Source: Gammaproteobacteria bacterium
GTDB taxonomy: Bacteria; Pseudomonadota; Gammaproteobacteria; SZUA-229
Length of the DNA: 23,808 bases
NCBI GenBank assembly: GCA_026197015.1
Contig: JAPHRB010000132.1
Span: forward strand, 1-23,808
Reading direction: 5' to 3'
This document shows positions 7,738-14,610 of this stretch, one piece after another (position 1 is the first letter of the stretch; every line of letters begins with the position of its first letter). The translations under genes were made by a program, and so were the position numbers. The notes under the pieces are model-generated. The model had not been told where the DNA came from, ran no database searches, and saw only the letters and a program-made list of their open reading frames with translations.

Positions 7738-8739
7738 CTATTGGTAGTAAATCCACCAGCTTATATTGAAATTTACATCTGGTGATGCGGCGTTTTTAAT
7801 GTCTTCAACAATAGAAAAGTCTAATTTGTGTTTTTTGTTTAAATGGTAGGTGCCACCAAAAGTGAGTTGAATTACGTGGCTTAGAAATTCAAGATTTGAA
7901 TCGTAGAGTGCGCTATGAAAATCAACTTGTGTTTTTAGCTCGATATTTTTCCAGGGCTGAAATTTAATACCCGCATTACCGAATACAGCCCAGTTCTTCT
8001 GGATGTTTTCTAAAATATCACTGTTGCTCATATATAACAGACCGGCCTGGCCATATAACCAGCGAGTATCTGTTAAGCCAAGATCAGTTGTAACCCATGC
8101 GGCAATGTCTGTGGCGCCACTGCCTGTGAATTTATCTTCATCACCAGTAGGTAATTTAAGGCTAAGCCAGTAACTGAGAGCATGTTGTTCTGAGCGCTCT
8201 GCTTGCCAGGCAATTTGCATTGAAATATCACCTAAAGATTGTTGTCTGGAACTAATATCAGCCAGAGCTGAGTTGTTATGAGTAAGATTAATATTGATTT
8301 GATCATTTGGAAAATCGGGCCTTATGTATTCAGGCAGGCCAAGTGTCTGGTGGTATGAATCAATTGCACCATCAAGAATGCCACCACTGTGAACAATGTA
8401 AGGAAGTTGTAAACGGAACATCCAGTTTTCTTTAAAAGCATAGTCGTATAAAAAATTTACATGCCATGTTTCAACGTCAATGAATAGTCTATCGGTACTA
8501 TTTGATTGGGCGTTAATTGTATTGCTGATATTAAACGAGTTGATCCAGCGAGAGTTGTTGTTATCGAGTAGTAAAGCTGAGCTTGCCAGTGGTAGCCCGA
8601 AAATTAATGAAAATGGGCTTTCATTTCTGGTTAACAGGGGTGAGGGATGTTCTGCAAAACTATTCTGGAAAGTAAAAAACAAAAGGCATAAAAAAAACCC
8701 GCTAGTTATATAACTAGCAGGTTTTTTAGAGTGATACAT
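7738..8739 (-). CDS. Outer-membrane beta-barrel protein, DUF3187-like
   Basis: A 333-aa secreted protein with an N-terminal signal (hydrophobic core FFLCLLFFTF, cleavage near SFA/EH) followed by alternating-pattern strands rich in aromatic residues and ending in a C-terminal aromatic stretch (ISWWIYYQ), as in outer-membrane barrels. The opening PLLTRNESPFSLIFGLPLASS and the segment SLKLPTGDEDKFTGSGATDI resemble the DUF3187 family, whose function is not known. ATG 8739 is preferred over the TTG at 8745. The first codons (about residues 5-15) are encoded by a strong bidirectional terminator hairpin, a notable oddity. The gene starts 9 bp after the cytochrome c stop, on the same strand. Family assignment is from memory of motifs and is moderate. 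Confidence 0.75.
   Translation of the reverse strand: MYHSKKPASYITSGFFLCLLFFTFQNSFAEHPSPLLTRNESPFSLIFGLPLASSALLLDNNNSRWINSFNISNTINAQSNSTDRLFIDVETWHVNFLYDYAFKENWMFRLQLPYIVHSGGILDGAIDSYHQTLGLPEYIRPDFPNDQININLTHNNSALADISSRQQSLGDISMQIAWQAERSEQHALSYWLSLKLPTGDEDKFTGSGATDIAAWVTTDLGLTDTRWLYGQAGLLYMSNSDILENIQKNWAVFGNAGIKFQPWKNIELKTQVDFHSALYDSNLEFLSHVIQLTFGGTYHLNKKHKLDFSIVEDIKNAASPDVNFNISWWIYYQ
8691..8727. terminator. Bidirectional Rho-independent terminator inside a coding start
   Basis: A perfect 18-bp palindrome GCTAGTTATATAACTAGC (8701-8718) is extended by CC/GG pairs after one mismatch. It is flanked by seven A (8691-8697) and six T (8722-8727), which gives a hairpin plus U-tract on both strands. 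On the minus strand it lies 22 bp after the cytochrome c stop and would end that transcript, but it also lies inside the first codons of the DUF3187-like gene. Confidence 0.85.
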
Positions 8740-8748
8740 AAACAAGTC

Positions 8749-9060
8749 TTATTTCATACTTGAGTAGTATGCAGCCAGGTTATCCATGTCTGCATCAGAC
8801 AGTGGCTTAGCCATTGCGTTCATAGTAGGGTCTTTACGATCGCCCGCTTTGAATGCTTTAAGTTGCTTAACTATGTAAGCCGCTTTCTGACTTTTAAGAT
8901 TTGGGTAAAGAGGTATCATGCTGACACCAGTTGCGCCGTGACAAGCTGCGCAGCTTGCTGCTTTTGTTTTGCCTTTAGCTGCATCGCCAGCTGCCATAGC
9001 GGAAGAAGCTGAAACTGCTAGTACAGCGGCTGCCAGCATTGTTAAAACTTGCTTTTTCAT
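8749..9060 (-). CDS. Small class I cytochrome c (c553-like), periplasmic
   Basis: This 103-aa precursor has a signal peptide cut after SSAMA (residue 23), leaving a mature protein of about 80 aa. The haem-binding motif is C37-A-A-C40-H41 (CAACHG). The probable axial methionine is M80 (DPTMNAMA), followed by LSDADMDNLAAYYSSMK, the C-terminal helix typical of cytochrome c553/c554-type electron carriers. It would shuttle electrons in the periplasm; donor and acceptor are not shown by the neighbours. A good Shine-Dalgarno (GGAG, 9067-9070 on the minus strand) precedes the ATG. A terminator follows 22 bp after the stop, so most transcripts should be monocistronic. Confidence 0.95.
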   Translation of the reverse strand: MKKQVLTMLAAAVLAVSASSAMAAGDAAKGKTKAASCAACHGATGVSMIPLYPNLKSQKAAYIVKQLKAFKAGDRKDPTMNAMAKPLSDADMDNLAAYYSSMK

Positions 9061-9073
9061 CGTTATCTCCAGG

Positions 9074-9089
9074 TCGTGTTATTACACGA
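9074..9089. promoter_or_regulatory. Palindrome TCGTG-N6-CACGA in the cytochrome c leader
   Basis: TCGTGTTATTACACGA has 6-bp arms around TATT and sits 14 bp ahead of the cytochrome c ATG, next to its Shine-Dalgarno. The 5-N6-5 layout is that of CRP/FNR-family operators, but the half-site differs from both consensus sequences. It could be an operator or a leader hairpin. Confidence 0.3.
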
Positions 9090-9209
9090 TTATTAAATTA
9101 GCAGCAAGATTTTCGCAGAGCAGAGACTTAATGTAAATTAAGATTTTCTGATATTGCTCATTATAGATTTTATAATGTAAAAATAGTGAAGTAATTCAAA
9201 GGTTTGAAG

Positions 9210-9284
9210 ATGTTTGTTTGGTGTATCGGAGTATTTTTAATGTTACCAATAGCGGTATTTTTGCTGAATGTATATGTGTTTTAA
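9210..9284 (+). CDS. 24-aa single-helix membrane miniprotein (hypothetical)
   Basis: ATG 9210 with a Shine-Dalgarno AAAGG (9198-9202, 7-bp spacing) opens 24 codons ending at TAA 9282-9284. The peptide begins MFVWCIGVFLMLPIAV and is hydrophobic throughout. A small inverted repeat TAAGCC...GGCTTA (9282-9300) starts on the stop codon and could be a weak terminator. The gene lies alone in the 350-bp gap between the divergent cytochrome c gene and rpe. No family was recognised; small bioenergetic-complex subunits look similar, but that is only a resemblance. Confidence 0.45.
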   Translation: MFVWCIGVFLMLPIAVFLLNVYVF

Positions 9285-9428
9285 GCCTGAAACCGGCTTA
9301 ATTTGTAAAATATTGCATATTAGTTGCCCTAAACGAGCTGAATCAGCTGAAAATCATGTCAGTATCGGGTAAAGTGAGCGGCTTATTAAACTTGGCACCA
9401 ATTTACTTTAATGGTGAGGAAACGAAAC

Positions 9429-10115
9429 ATGGCTGATTATAAAATTGCACCTTCTATATTATCTGCCGACTTTGCACGCTTAGGCGAAGAAGTCGACAAT
9501 GTAATCAAATCTGGTGCGGATATCGTGCACTTTGACGTAATGGATAACCATTATGTACCTAATCTGACAATTGGTCCCCTGGTCTGTGATGCTTTACGCA
9601 AACATGGTGTTACAGCAGAAATTGATGTTCATTTGATGGTTAAACCTGTTGATCGCATTATTCCTGATTTTGCCGAAGCGGGAGCGAGTTACATTACATT
9701 CCACCCTGAAGCATCTGAGCATATTGACCGTACATTACAAATGATACGTGAATTAGGCTGTAAATCGGGTTTAGTATTTAATCCTGCAACACCATTAGAT
9801 TGTTTAAAACATGTAATGGATAAAGTAGACGTGATTTTACTAATGTCAGTTAACCCCGGGTTTGGCGGACAGTCATTTATCCCTGAAACGCTAAATAAGT
9901 TACGTGAAGCGCGTAAATTAATTGATGAATCAGGTTATGATATTCGACTTGAAATAGATGGTGGCGTGAAAGTAGATAATATCCGTGAAATAGCCGAAGC
10001 AGGTGCGGATATGTTTGTTGCGGGTTCAGCTATTTTTGGTGCCAAGAATGATGCTGATGCAAATGTATATGATACTGTTGTTGGCAAGATGCGTGACGAA
10101 TTAGCAAAAGCGTAA
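9429..10115 (+). CDS. rpe: Ribulose-phosphate 3-epimerase
   Basis: Rpe interconverts D-ribulose 5-phosphate and D-xylulose 5-phosphate in the pentose phosphate pathway. From ATG 9429 it is 228 aa with the family start (IAPSILSADFARLGEE). Metal and catalytic residues are H34 and D36 (HFDVMDNHYVPN), H68 (DVHLM) and D177 (EIDGGV); VNPGFGGQ (141-148) and GSAIFG are phosphate-binding loops. The upstream in-frame ATG at 9411 adds MVRKRN, and its own coding stretch contains the Shine-Dalgarno (AGGA 9417-9420) that fits ATG 9429, so the shorter form is chosen. It heads the rpe-gph-trp neighbourhood conserved in gammaproteobacteria. Confidence 0.97.
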   Translation: MADYKIAPSILSADFARLGEEVDNVIKSGADIVHFDVMDNHYVPNLTIGPLVCDALRKHGVTAEIDVHLMVKPVDRIIPDFAEAGASYITFHPEASEHIDRTLQMIRELGCKSGLVFNPATPLDCLKHVMDKVDVILLMSVNPGFGGQSFIPETLNKLREARKLIDESGYDIRLEIDGGVKVDNIREIAEAGADMFVAGSAIFGAKNDADANVYDTVVGKMRDELAKA

Positions 10116-10127
10116 TGAGTACTGGAA

Positions 10128-10156
10128 GGCATAACCTGTTACTGGTTATGCCTTTT
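10128..10156 (+). terminator. Rho-independent terminator after rpe
   Basis: GGCATAACC (10128-10136) pairs perfectly with GGTTATGCC (10144-10152) over a 7-nt loop and is followed by TTTT. The T-tract is short, so read-through into gph, which starts 33 bp later, is possible. Confidence 0.75.
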
Positions 10157-10188
10157 ACTATAAAGAATACCCCCGGAAGAATTAGAGT

Positions 10189-10860
10189 ATGATGAATAAA
10201 CCTAAAATGGTATTGATTGATGTAGATGGTACCCTGGTCGATAGTGTGCCGGATCTGGCATATTGTGTTGATGAAATGATGAAACAGCTTGGTATGCCAG
10301 AGTATGGCGAAGAAAAGGTGCGTAACTGGGTTGGTAATGGTGTAGAGCGTTTAACACGCCGTGCTTTAATTGGTCAGCTTGACGGTGAGCCAGACGAGGC
10401 CTTGTTTGAAAAGGCTTATCCTGTTTTTCTTGATTTATATGATAAGAATGTTTGTGAACGAAGCTGTTTATATGATGGTGTGCGTGAAGCGCTGGACTTT
10501 TTAAAAACAACCGATGTAAAAATTGGCTGTGTTACCAATAAAAATTCCCAATTTACACTGCCTATTCTTGAGAAGTTGGGTATAAAAGATGATTTTGAAA
10601 TTATAGTTTGCGGTGATACCCTGACTAAGAAAAAGCCTGATCCGTTGCCATTATTACATTCGGCGGAGCAGTTAGGCGCGAAACCCGAAGAGTCATTAAT
10701 GTTAGGTGATTCAATGTCTGATGTAAAAGCTGCGCGAGCGGCTGGTTTTAATATCATTTGCATGTCATATGGTTATAATCACGGTGAAGATATTCGTGAT
10801 TACAATCCAGATGCAGTTGTAGATTCTATGGCTGAAATTAAAAACCTGATTAACTGGTAA
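10189..10860 (+). CDS. gph: Phosphoglycolate phosphatase (HAD superfamily)
   Basis: Gph removes phosphate from 2-phosphoglycolate, a product of oxidative DNA-end repair and of Rubisco oxygenation. All HAD motifs are present: motif I D11-V-D13-G-T, motif II T116-N-K, motif III K149 with P-D-P, and motif IV GDSMSD (D174, D178). A helical cap lies between about residues 20 and 95 (VGNGVERLTRRAL is characteristic of Gph). Length 223 aa is usual. Either of two adjacent ATG codons may start the protein. It lies between rpe and trpE as in Pseudomonas, which supports Gph rather than another HAD phosphatase. Confidence 0.92.
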   Translation: MMNKPKMVLIDVDGTLVDSVPDLAYCVDEMMKQLGMPEYGEEKVRNWVGNGVERLTRRALIGQLDGEPDEALFEKAYPVFLDLYDKNVCERSCLYDGVREALDFLKTTDVKIGCVTNKNSQFTLPILEKLGIKDDFEIIVCGDTLTKKKPDPLPLLHSAEQLGAKPEESLMLGDSMSDVKAARAAGFNIICMSYGYNHGEDIRDYNPDAVVDSMAEIKNLINW

Positions 10861-11057
10861 GTTTGAGAAAACAAACATAGAAAAACAGAGTTCACAGAGT
10901 ATGTGTTGTCAAAGTGAACACCTTTATAAAGCATGAGAATAAATGTTTAATACAATGAAATTTTTTAGACAAAAAAACAAATATTTATACGCTTCCTGGC
11001 TATGCTGAACGCCGCTTATTGAAATAACGTGTATAAATATAAAGTCTGGAAAATATC

Positions 11058-12545
11058 ATGACACCTGAAGCTTTTGAAAAACTTAAAAATAAAAACCACA
11101 CCCATGTTCCCCTGGTGCATGAAGTGTTGGCCGATCTTGATACCCCTTTAAGTGCTTATCTTAAATTAGCAAATGCCCCTTATTCCTATCTGTTTGAATC
11201 AGTTCATGGTGGAGAAAAATGGGGGCGTTACTCAATCATTGGTTTGCCCTGCACAAAACGGATTAAAATATTTGGCAAAAAAATTATTATCGAAAACGAT
11301 AATAAAGCTTCTGAAACGTTTGAGGTAGAAGATCCATTGCAGTGGATTGAGGATTATCAAAAAACATTTAATGTCGCTGAAATCGACGGTTTACCAAAAT
11401 TCACTGGTGGTTTAGTTGGCTACTTTGGGTATGAAACAATTCGTTACATCGAGCCCAGGTTGGCGGGTGTAGAAAAGCCAGATGCGATCAACACGCCAGA
11501 CATTCTTTTAATGTTATCTGAAGAAGTTGTTGTGTTTGATAACTTAAGTGGCAAATTGTACTTTATTATACTTGTAGATCCTGCTCAGAAGAATGCTTAT
11601 GACGATGGTCAAAAGCGATTATATGAATTAGAGAAAAAGCTTCATCAGACTGTTCCTGTTTATCGTCCTTCAATGAAAAGTATACAGGTAAATGAGGAGG
11701 ATTTTATTTCCGGGTTTACTGAAGAGGGTTATAAAAAGGCGGTTGCTAGGGCCAAGCAATATATTGTTGATGGTGATGTTATGCAGGTCGTGTTGTCGCA
11801 ACGCATGAGCATACCCTACAGTGCTGAACCATTGGATTTATACCGTTCATTACGTAGTTTAAATCCATCTCCTTATATGTATTTTCTAAATCTGGATGAT
11901 CATCATGTTGTGGGTTCGTCGCCTGAAATATTAGTGCGCCTTGAGGATAATGAAGTAACCGTTAGGCCAATAGCGGGAACAAGACCAAGAGGTTTAAACG
12001 AAGTAGATGATCTGGCATTAGAAAAAGAGCTGCTTGCTGACCCTAAAGAACTAGCAGAGCACTTAATGTTAATTGATCTGGGTAGAAATGATGCTGGTCG
12101 TGTAAGCGAAATAGGTAGCGTCGAGTTAACTGATAAAATGATAGTGGAGCGATATTCTCATGTTATGCATATTGTCTCAAACGTAACCGGCAAGTTAAAA
12201 GAAAAACTGTCCGCAATGGATGTTTTACGGGCCACCTTTCCAGCGGGAACAGTAAGTGGTGCGCCTAAAATCAGAGCCATGGAAATAATTGATGAGTTAG
12301 AGCCTGTTAAACGAGGTATTTATTCAGGCGCTGTCGGTTACCTCTCCTGGAATGGAAATATGGATACGGCTATCGCTATTCGAACAGCGGTTATAAAAGA
12401 TAAAACGTTAACTATTCAAGCTGGCGCAGGTATCGTTTACGACTCTATACCGGAAAATGAATGGGCCGAAACCATGAATAAAGGTCGTGCGGTTTTTCGT
12501 GCTGTAGCTATGGCTGAAGCAGGCCTTGATGGGGCGCATAGGTAA
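11058..12545 (+). CDS. trpE: Anthranilate synthase component I
   Basis: TrpE makes anthranilate from chorismate using ammonia delivered by TrpG, the first committed step of tryptophan synthesis. The N-terminus has the tryptophan feedback site segment YLFESVHGGEKWGRYS (E47, S48). The chorismate-binding half contains RSLNPSPYMYFL, GSSPEIL, PIAGTRPRG, HLMLIDLGRND and FPAGTVSGAPKIRAMEII. At 495 aa it is full length. It overlaps nothing, and trpG follows after only 5 bp. The 197-bp gap upstream shows no tandem-Trp leader peptide and no TrpR-like operator, so attenuation of the enteric type is not supported. Confidence 0.97.
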   Translation: MTPEAFEKLKNKNHTHVPLVHEVLADLDTPLSAYLKLANAPYSYLFESVHGGEKWGRYSIIGLPCTKRIKIFGKKIIIENDNKASETFEVEDPLQWIEDYQKTFNVAEIDGLPKFTGGLVGYFGYETIRYIEPRLAGVEKPDAINTPDILLMLSEEVVVFDNLSGKLYFIILVDPAQKNAYDDGQKRLYELEKKLHQTVPVYRPSMKSIQVNEEDFISGFTEEGYKKAVARAKQYIVDGDVMQVVLSQRMSIPYSAEPLDLYRSLRSLNPSPYMYFLNLDDHHVVGSSPEILVRLEDNEVTVRPIAGTRPRGLNEVDDLALEKELLADPKELAEHLMLIDLGRNDAGRVSEIGSVELTDKMIVERYSHVMHIVSNVTGKLKEKLSAMDVLRATFPAGTVSGAPKIRAMEIIDELEPVKRGIYSGAVGYLSWNGNMDTAIAIRTAVIKDKTLTIQAGAGIVYDSIPENEWAETMNKGRAVFRAVAMAEAGLDGAHR

Positions 12546-12550
12546 TCGAT

Positions 12551-13129
12551 ATGATGTTGATGATTGATAATTATGATTCATTTACATATAACCTGGTTCA
12601 GTACCTTGGTGAGTTGGGTGCCGATGTGCAGGTCCATAGAAATGATCAAATTAGTTTGCAGGAAATAGAAAATTTAAAACCTGAGCGCATCATGATCTCA
12701 CCTGGCCCATGTACGCCAAACGAAGCAGGTGTTTCTATGCAAGCTATTGAAAAGTTTGCAGGTAAACTGCCAATTTTAGGTGTCTGTTTGGGGCATCAAA
12801 GTATAGGTCAGGTATTTGGTGGAAAAATTATTCATGCAAAAAAAATTATGCATGGTAAAACCTCGATGATTCATCACAATAATTCAGGGGTTTTTTCGGG
12901 TCTAAAAAACCCGTATGTGGCAACTCGATACCACTCGTTGGTTATAGAAAAAGAAAGCTTACCAGATTGTCTTGAAATTACTGCATGGACTGAAAATGAA
13001 GATGGCAGTATGGATGAAATCATGGGCGTGCGTCATAAAGAGTTTGCTATAGAGGGTGTGCAGTTTCATCCTGAATCTATACTGACAGAGCATGGGCATG
13101 ATTTGTTGAGGAATTTTTTACAAACTTAA
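12551..13129 (+). CDS. trpG: Anthranilate synthase component II (glutamine amidotransferase)
   Basis: TrpG hydrolyses glutamine and channels ammonia to TrpE. This is a class I amidotransferase of 192 aa with nucleophile C79 (GVCLGHQ) and the partner residues H173 and E175 (QFHPES). The start MMLMIDNYDSFTYNLVQY is the family N-terminus; ATG 12551 or 12554 could be used, with AGGTAA upstream. In some bacteria the same subunit also serves PabB in folate synthesis. The stop (12127 region of the codon at 13127-13129) is followed after 3 bp by the left inverted repeat of a small cassette that separates trpG from trpD. Confidence 0.96.
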   Translation: MMLMIDNYDSFTYNLVQYLGELGADVQVHRNDQISLQEIENLKPERIMISPGPCTPNEAGVSMQAIEKFAGKLPILGVCLGHQSIGQVFGGKIIHAKKIMHGKTSMIHHNNSGVFSGLKNPYVATRYHSLVIEKESLPDCLEITAWTENEDGSMDEIMGVRHKEFAIEGVQFHPESILTEHGHDLLRNFLQT

Positions 13130-13132
13130 GCA

Positions 13133-13154
13133 TTGCCGCAGAGACTCGGAGGTC
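13133..13154 (+). repeat. Left terminal inverted repeat of the cassette
   Basis: The repeat reads TTGCCGCAGAGACTCGGAGG plus two bases. It matches the reverse complement of 13541-13562 at 19 of 22 positions. GGAGGT (13148-13153) within the repeat and AGAGG just after it lie upstream of the pseudogene ATG at 13164, so the end could also supply the ribosome binding site. Confidence 0.75.
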
Positions 13155-13163
13155 GCAGAGGTT

Positions 13164-13542
13164 ATGGCGTTAAATAAATTATCTGAAATTATTATTGCTG
13201 CTGCTATTGAGGTTCATAGAAATATTGTCCCCGGATTGTTAGAGTCTGTTTATCAAAAATGTTTGGTATATAAGTTAGAATCGAAAGGATTTGCTGTAGC
13301 TACAGAAGTTAACTTACCGATTTAATATAAACAGTTGAAGGTAAAAGAAGGCTTTAGGTTGGATATAGTTGTTGATATCACTAATGTTATTGGGCCCAAG
13401 CGGTGGATAGATTTAATTCAATTTATACGGCACAACTAATATCGTATTTAAAAATGGGTGGTTACCCTCCAGGTATATTAATAAACTTCAATCTGCCAAT
13501 GCTGTACAAGGTATAAAGCAAATAACAAATAAACACCTGTGA
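13164..13542 (+). pseudogene. GxxExxY family protein, inactivated
   Basis: From ATG 13164 the frame encodes MALNKLSEIIIAAAIEVHRN followed by IVPGLLESVYQ; GLLESVY (24-30) is the GxxExxY signature. An in-frame TAA at 13323-13325 interrupts the conserved LPI-x-YK segment after 53 codons. Reading continues as YKQLKVKEGFRLDIVVDITNVI, then a one-base loss near 13398-13402 shifts to the frame giving AVDRFNSIYTAQLISYLKMG and GILINFNLPML. A second one-base loss near 13502-13506 is needed to reach GIKQITNKHL and the TGA at 13540-13542. The expected acidic-Leu-Lys motif (ELK) reads GGG-CCC-AA, so the active-site acid is lost too. The ancestral length of about 126 codons fits the family. Members are predicted PDDEXK-like proteins; their role is not established. 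Confidence 0.8.
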
Positions 13543-13562
13543 CCTCTGCGTCTCTGTGGCAA
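13541..13562 (-). repeat. Right terminal inverted repeat of the cassette
   Basis: Read on the minus strand it is TTGCCACAGAGACGCAGAGG plus two bases, matching the left end with three mismatches. Its inner edge overlaps the ancestral TGA stop (13540-13542) of the GxxExxY gene. Its outer edge runs into the A-rich leader and Shine-Dalgarno of trpD. Confidence 0.75.
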
Positions 13563-13576
13563 AAAAAGGTATAAAA

Positions 13577-14593
13577 ATGGATATACAATCAGCAATAAAA
13601 GCGGTTACTGAAAAACAGGATTTAACCCGTGATGAAATGACGCAGGTTATGAATTTAATCATGACAGGGCAGGCAACTGATTCACAAATAGGTGGTTTTT
13701 TAATTGGTTTGCGCATGAAGGGCGAGACCATAGATGAAGTAACAGCCGCAGCTTCTGTTATGCGAGAGCTTTCTACTAAAGTTTCCGCACCTGATGAATT
13801 TCTGGTAGACACATGTGGCACTGGTGGAGATTCTTCGGGCAGTTTTAACATATCTACTGCTTCCGTTTTTGTTACAGCGGCGGCAGGTGCGCATGTGGCC
13901 AAGCATGGTAATCGTTCAATTTCCAGTAAATCCGGTAGTGCTGATGTGCTGGAAACTGCAGGTGTGAATTTAGATATCACACCTGAACAGGTTGCAGATT
14001 GTATTGAAAATGTGGGTGTTGGTTTTTTATTTGCTATTAAACATCATGGTGCAATGAAGTATGCAATTGGGCCCAGAAAAGAAATGGCAGCGCGTACTAT
14101 TTTTAACGTACTTGGGCCGTTAACGAATCCTGCGTCTGCACCTAATCAGGTTATAGGTGTTTACAGTAAAGAATGGGTTGAACCTTTGGCTCAGGTATTG
14201 AAAAAACTGGGAAGTCGCCATGTAATGGTTGTTCATGCTGATGACGGTATGGACGAAATTAGTATTGCGAGTGCGACATCTGTTGCAGAATTAAAAAATG
14301 GTGAAATTACTACTTATAGTATTCAGCCCGAAGATTTTTCCATGAACAGAGCTGACTTGTCAGACATTAAAGCTAAAGACTCAGATGAGAGTTTACAAAT
14401 AATTAAATCAGTTTTCGATAACCAGGATGGTGCGGCTAAAGACATTGTTTGCCTGAATGCGGGAGCCGCTATTTATGTGTCGGGGTTGACTGATTCATTA
14501 GCCGCGGGCGTTGAAAAAGCAAAAGCAGTAATAGCGGATGGCAAAGCTAAAGAAAAATTTGAAGCATTAGTCTCTTATAGTAATCACTTTTAA
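13577..14593 (+). CDS. trpD: Anthranilate phosphoribosyltransferase
   Basis: TrpD joins anthranilate to phosphoribosyl pyrophosphate, the second step of tryptophan synthesis. From ATG 13577 it is 338 aa. The PRPP and anthranilate site is visible as DTCGTGGDSSGSFNISTASV (78-97), KHGNRSISSKSGSADVLE (109-126) and the ARTIFNVLGPLTNPA segment. ATG 13577 is chosen because it starts at the family N-terminus (MDIQSAIKAV) with an AAAAAGG binding site just upstream. A GTG at 13556 would extend the protein into the right inverted repeat of the preceding cassette and is unlikely. trpC follows 17 bp after the stop. Confidence 0.96.
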   Translation: MDIQSAIKAVTEKQDLTRDEMTQVMNLIMTGQATDSQIGGFLIGLRMKGETIDEVTAAASVMRELSTKVSAPDEFLVDTCGTGGDSSGSFNISTASVFVTAAAGAHVAKHGNRSISSKSGSADVLETAGVNLDITPEQVADCIENVGVGFLFAIKHHGAMKYAIGPRKEMAARTIFNVLGPLTNPASAPNQVIGVYSKEWVEPLAQVLKKLGSRHVMVVHADDGMDEISIASATSVAELKNGEITTYSIQPEDFSMNRADLSDIKAKDSDESLQIIKSVFDNQDGAAKDIVCLNAGAAIYVSGLTDSLAAGVEKAKAVIADGKAKEKFEALVSYSNHF

Positions 14594-14610
14594 AATAAAG
14601 TAGACATTTT

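Larger units (their letters stand above)
13133..13562 (+). mobile_element. 430-bp inverted-repeat-bounded cassette with a decayed GxxExxY gene
   Basis: The whole trpG-trpD gap is filled by a unit bounded by imperfect 22-bp inverted repeats (13133-13154 and 13541-13562, 19/22 identical). Inside is one broken GxxExxY gene and almost nothing else. No transposase gene and no target-site duplication are visible, so the means of movement is unknown; it looks like a gene-carrying, MITE-like element. Related ends occur at 22727-22785 and 5372-5385. It begins 3 bp after the trpG stop and ends 14 bp before the trpD ATG, so insertion left both genes intact and the operon may still be co-transcribed. Confidence 0.65.

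Noticed and set aside
9392..9407. Sigma-54-like TTGGCACC upstream of rpe
   Set aside because: The GC of the -12 element is missing (CT at the required spacing), and it overlaps the position where the Shine-Dalgarno and start follow too closely.
10202..10763. Two long minus-strand open frames inside gph
   Set aside because: They are antisense to a clear HAD phosphatase gene, and their translations have no recognisable motifs.
10861..11057. Trp leader peptide or attenuator ahead of trpE
   Set aside because: No short frame with tandem Trp codons and no terminator/antiterminator pair was found; the only small ATG frames lack Trp.
13462..13980. 172-codon open frame on the minus strand across the cassette and trpD
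   Set aside because: It runs antisense to trpD and the right repeat, has no family resemblance and is explained by trpD coding constraint.
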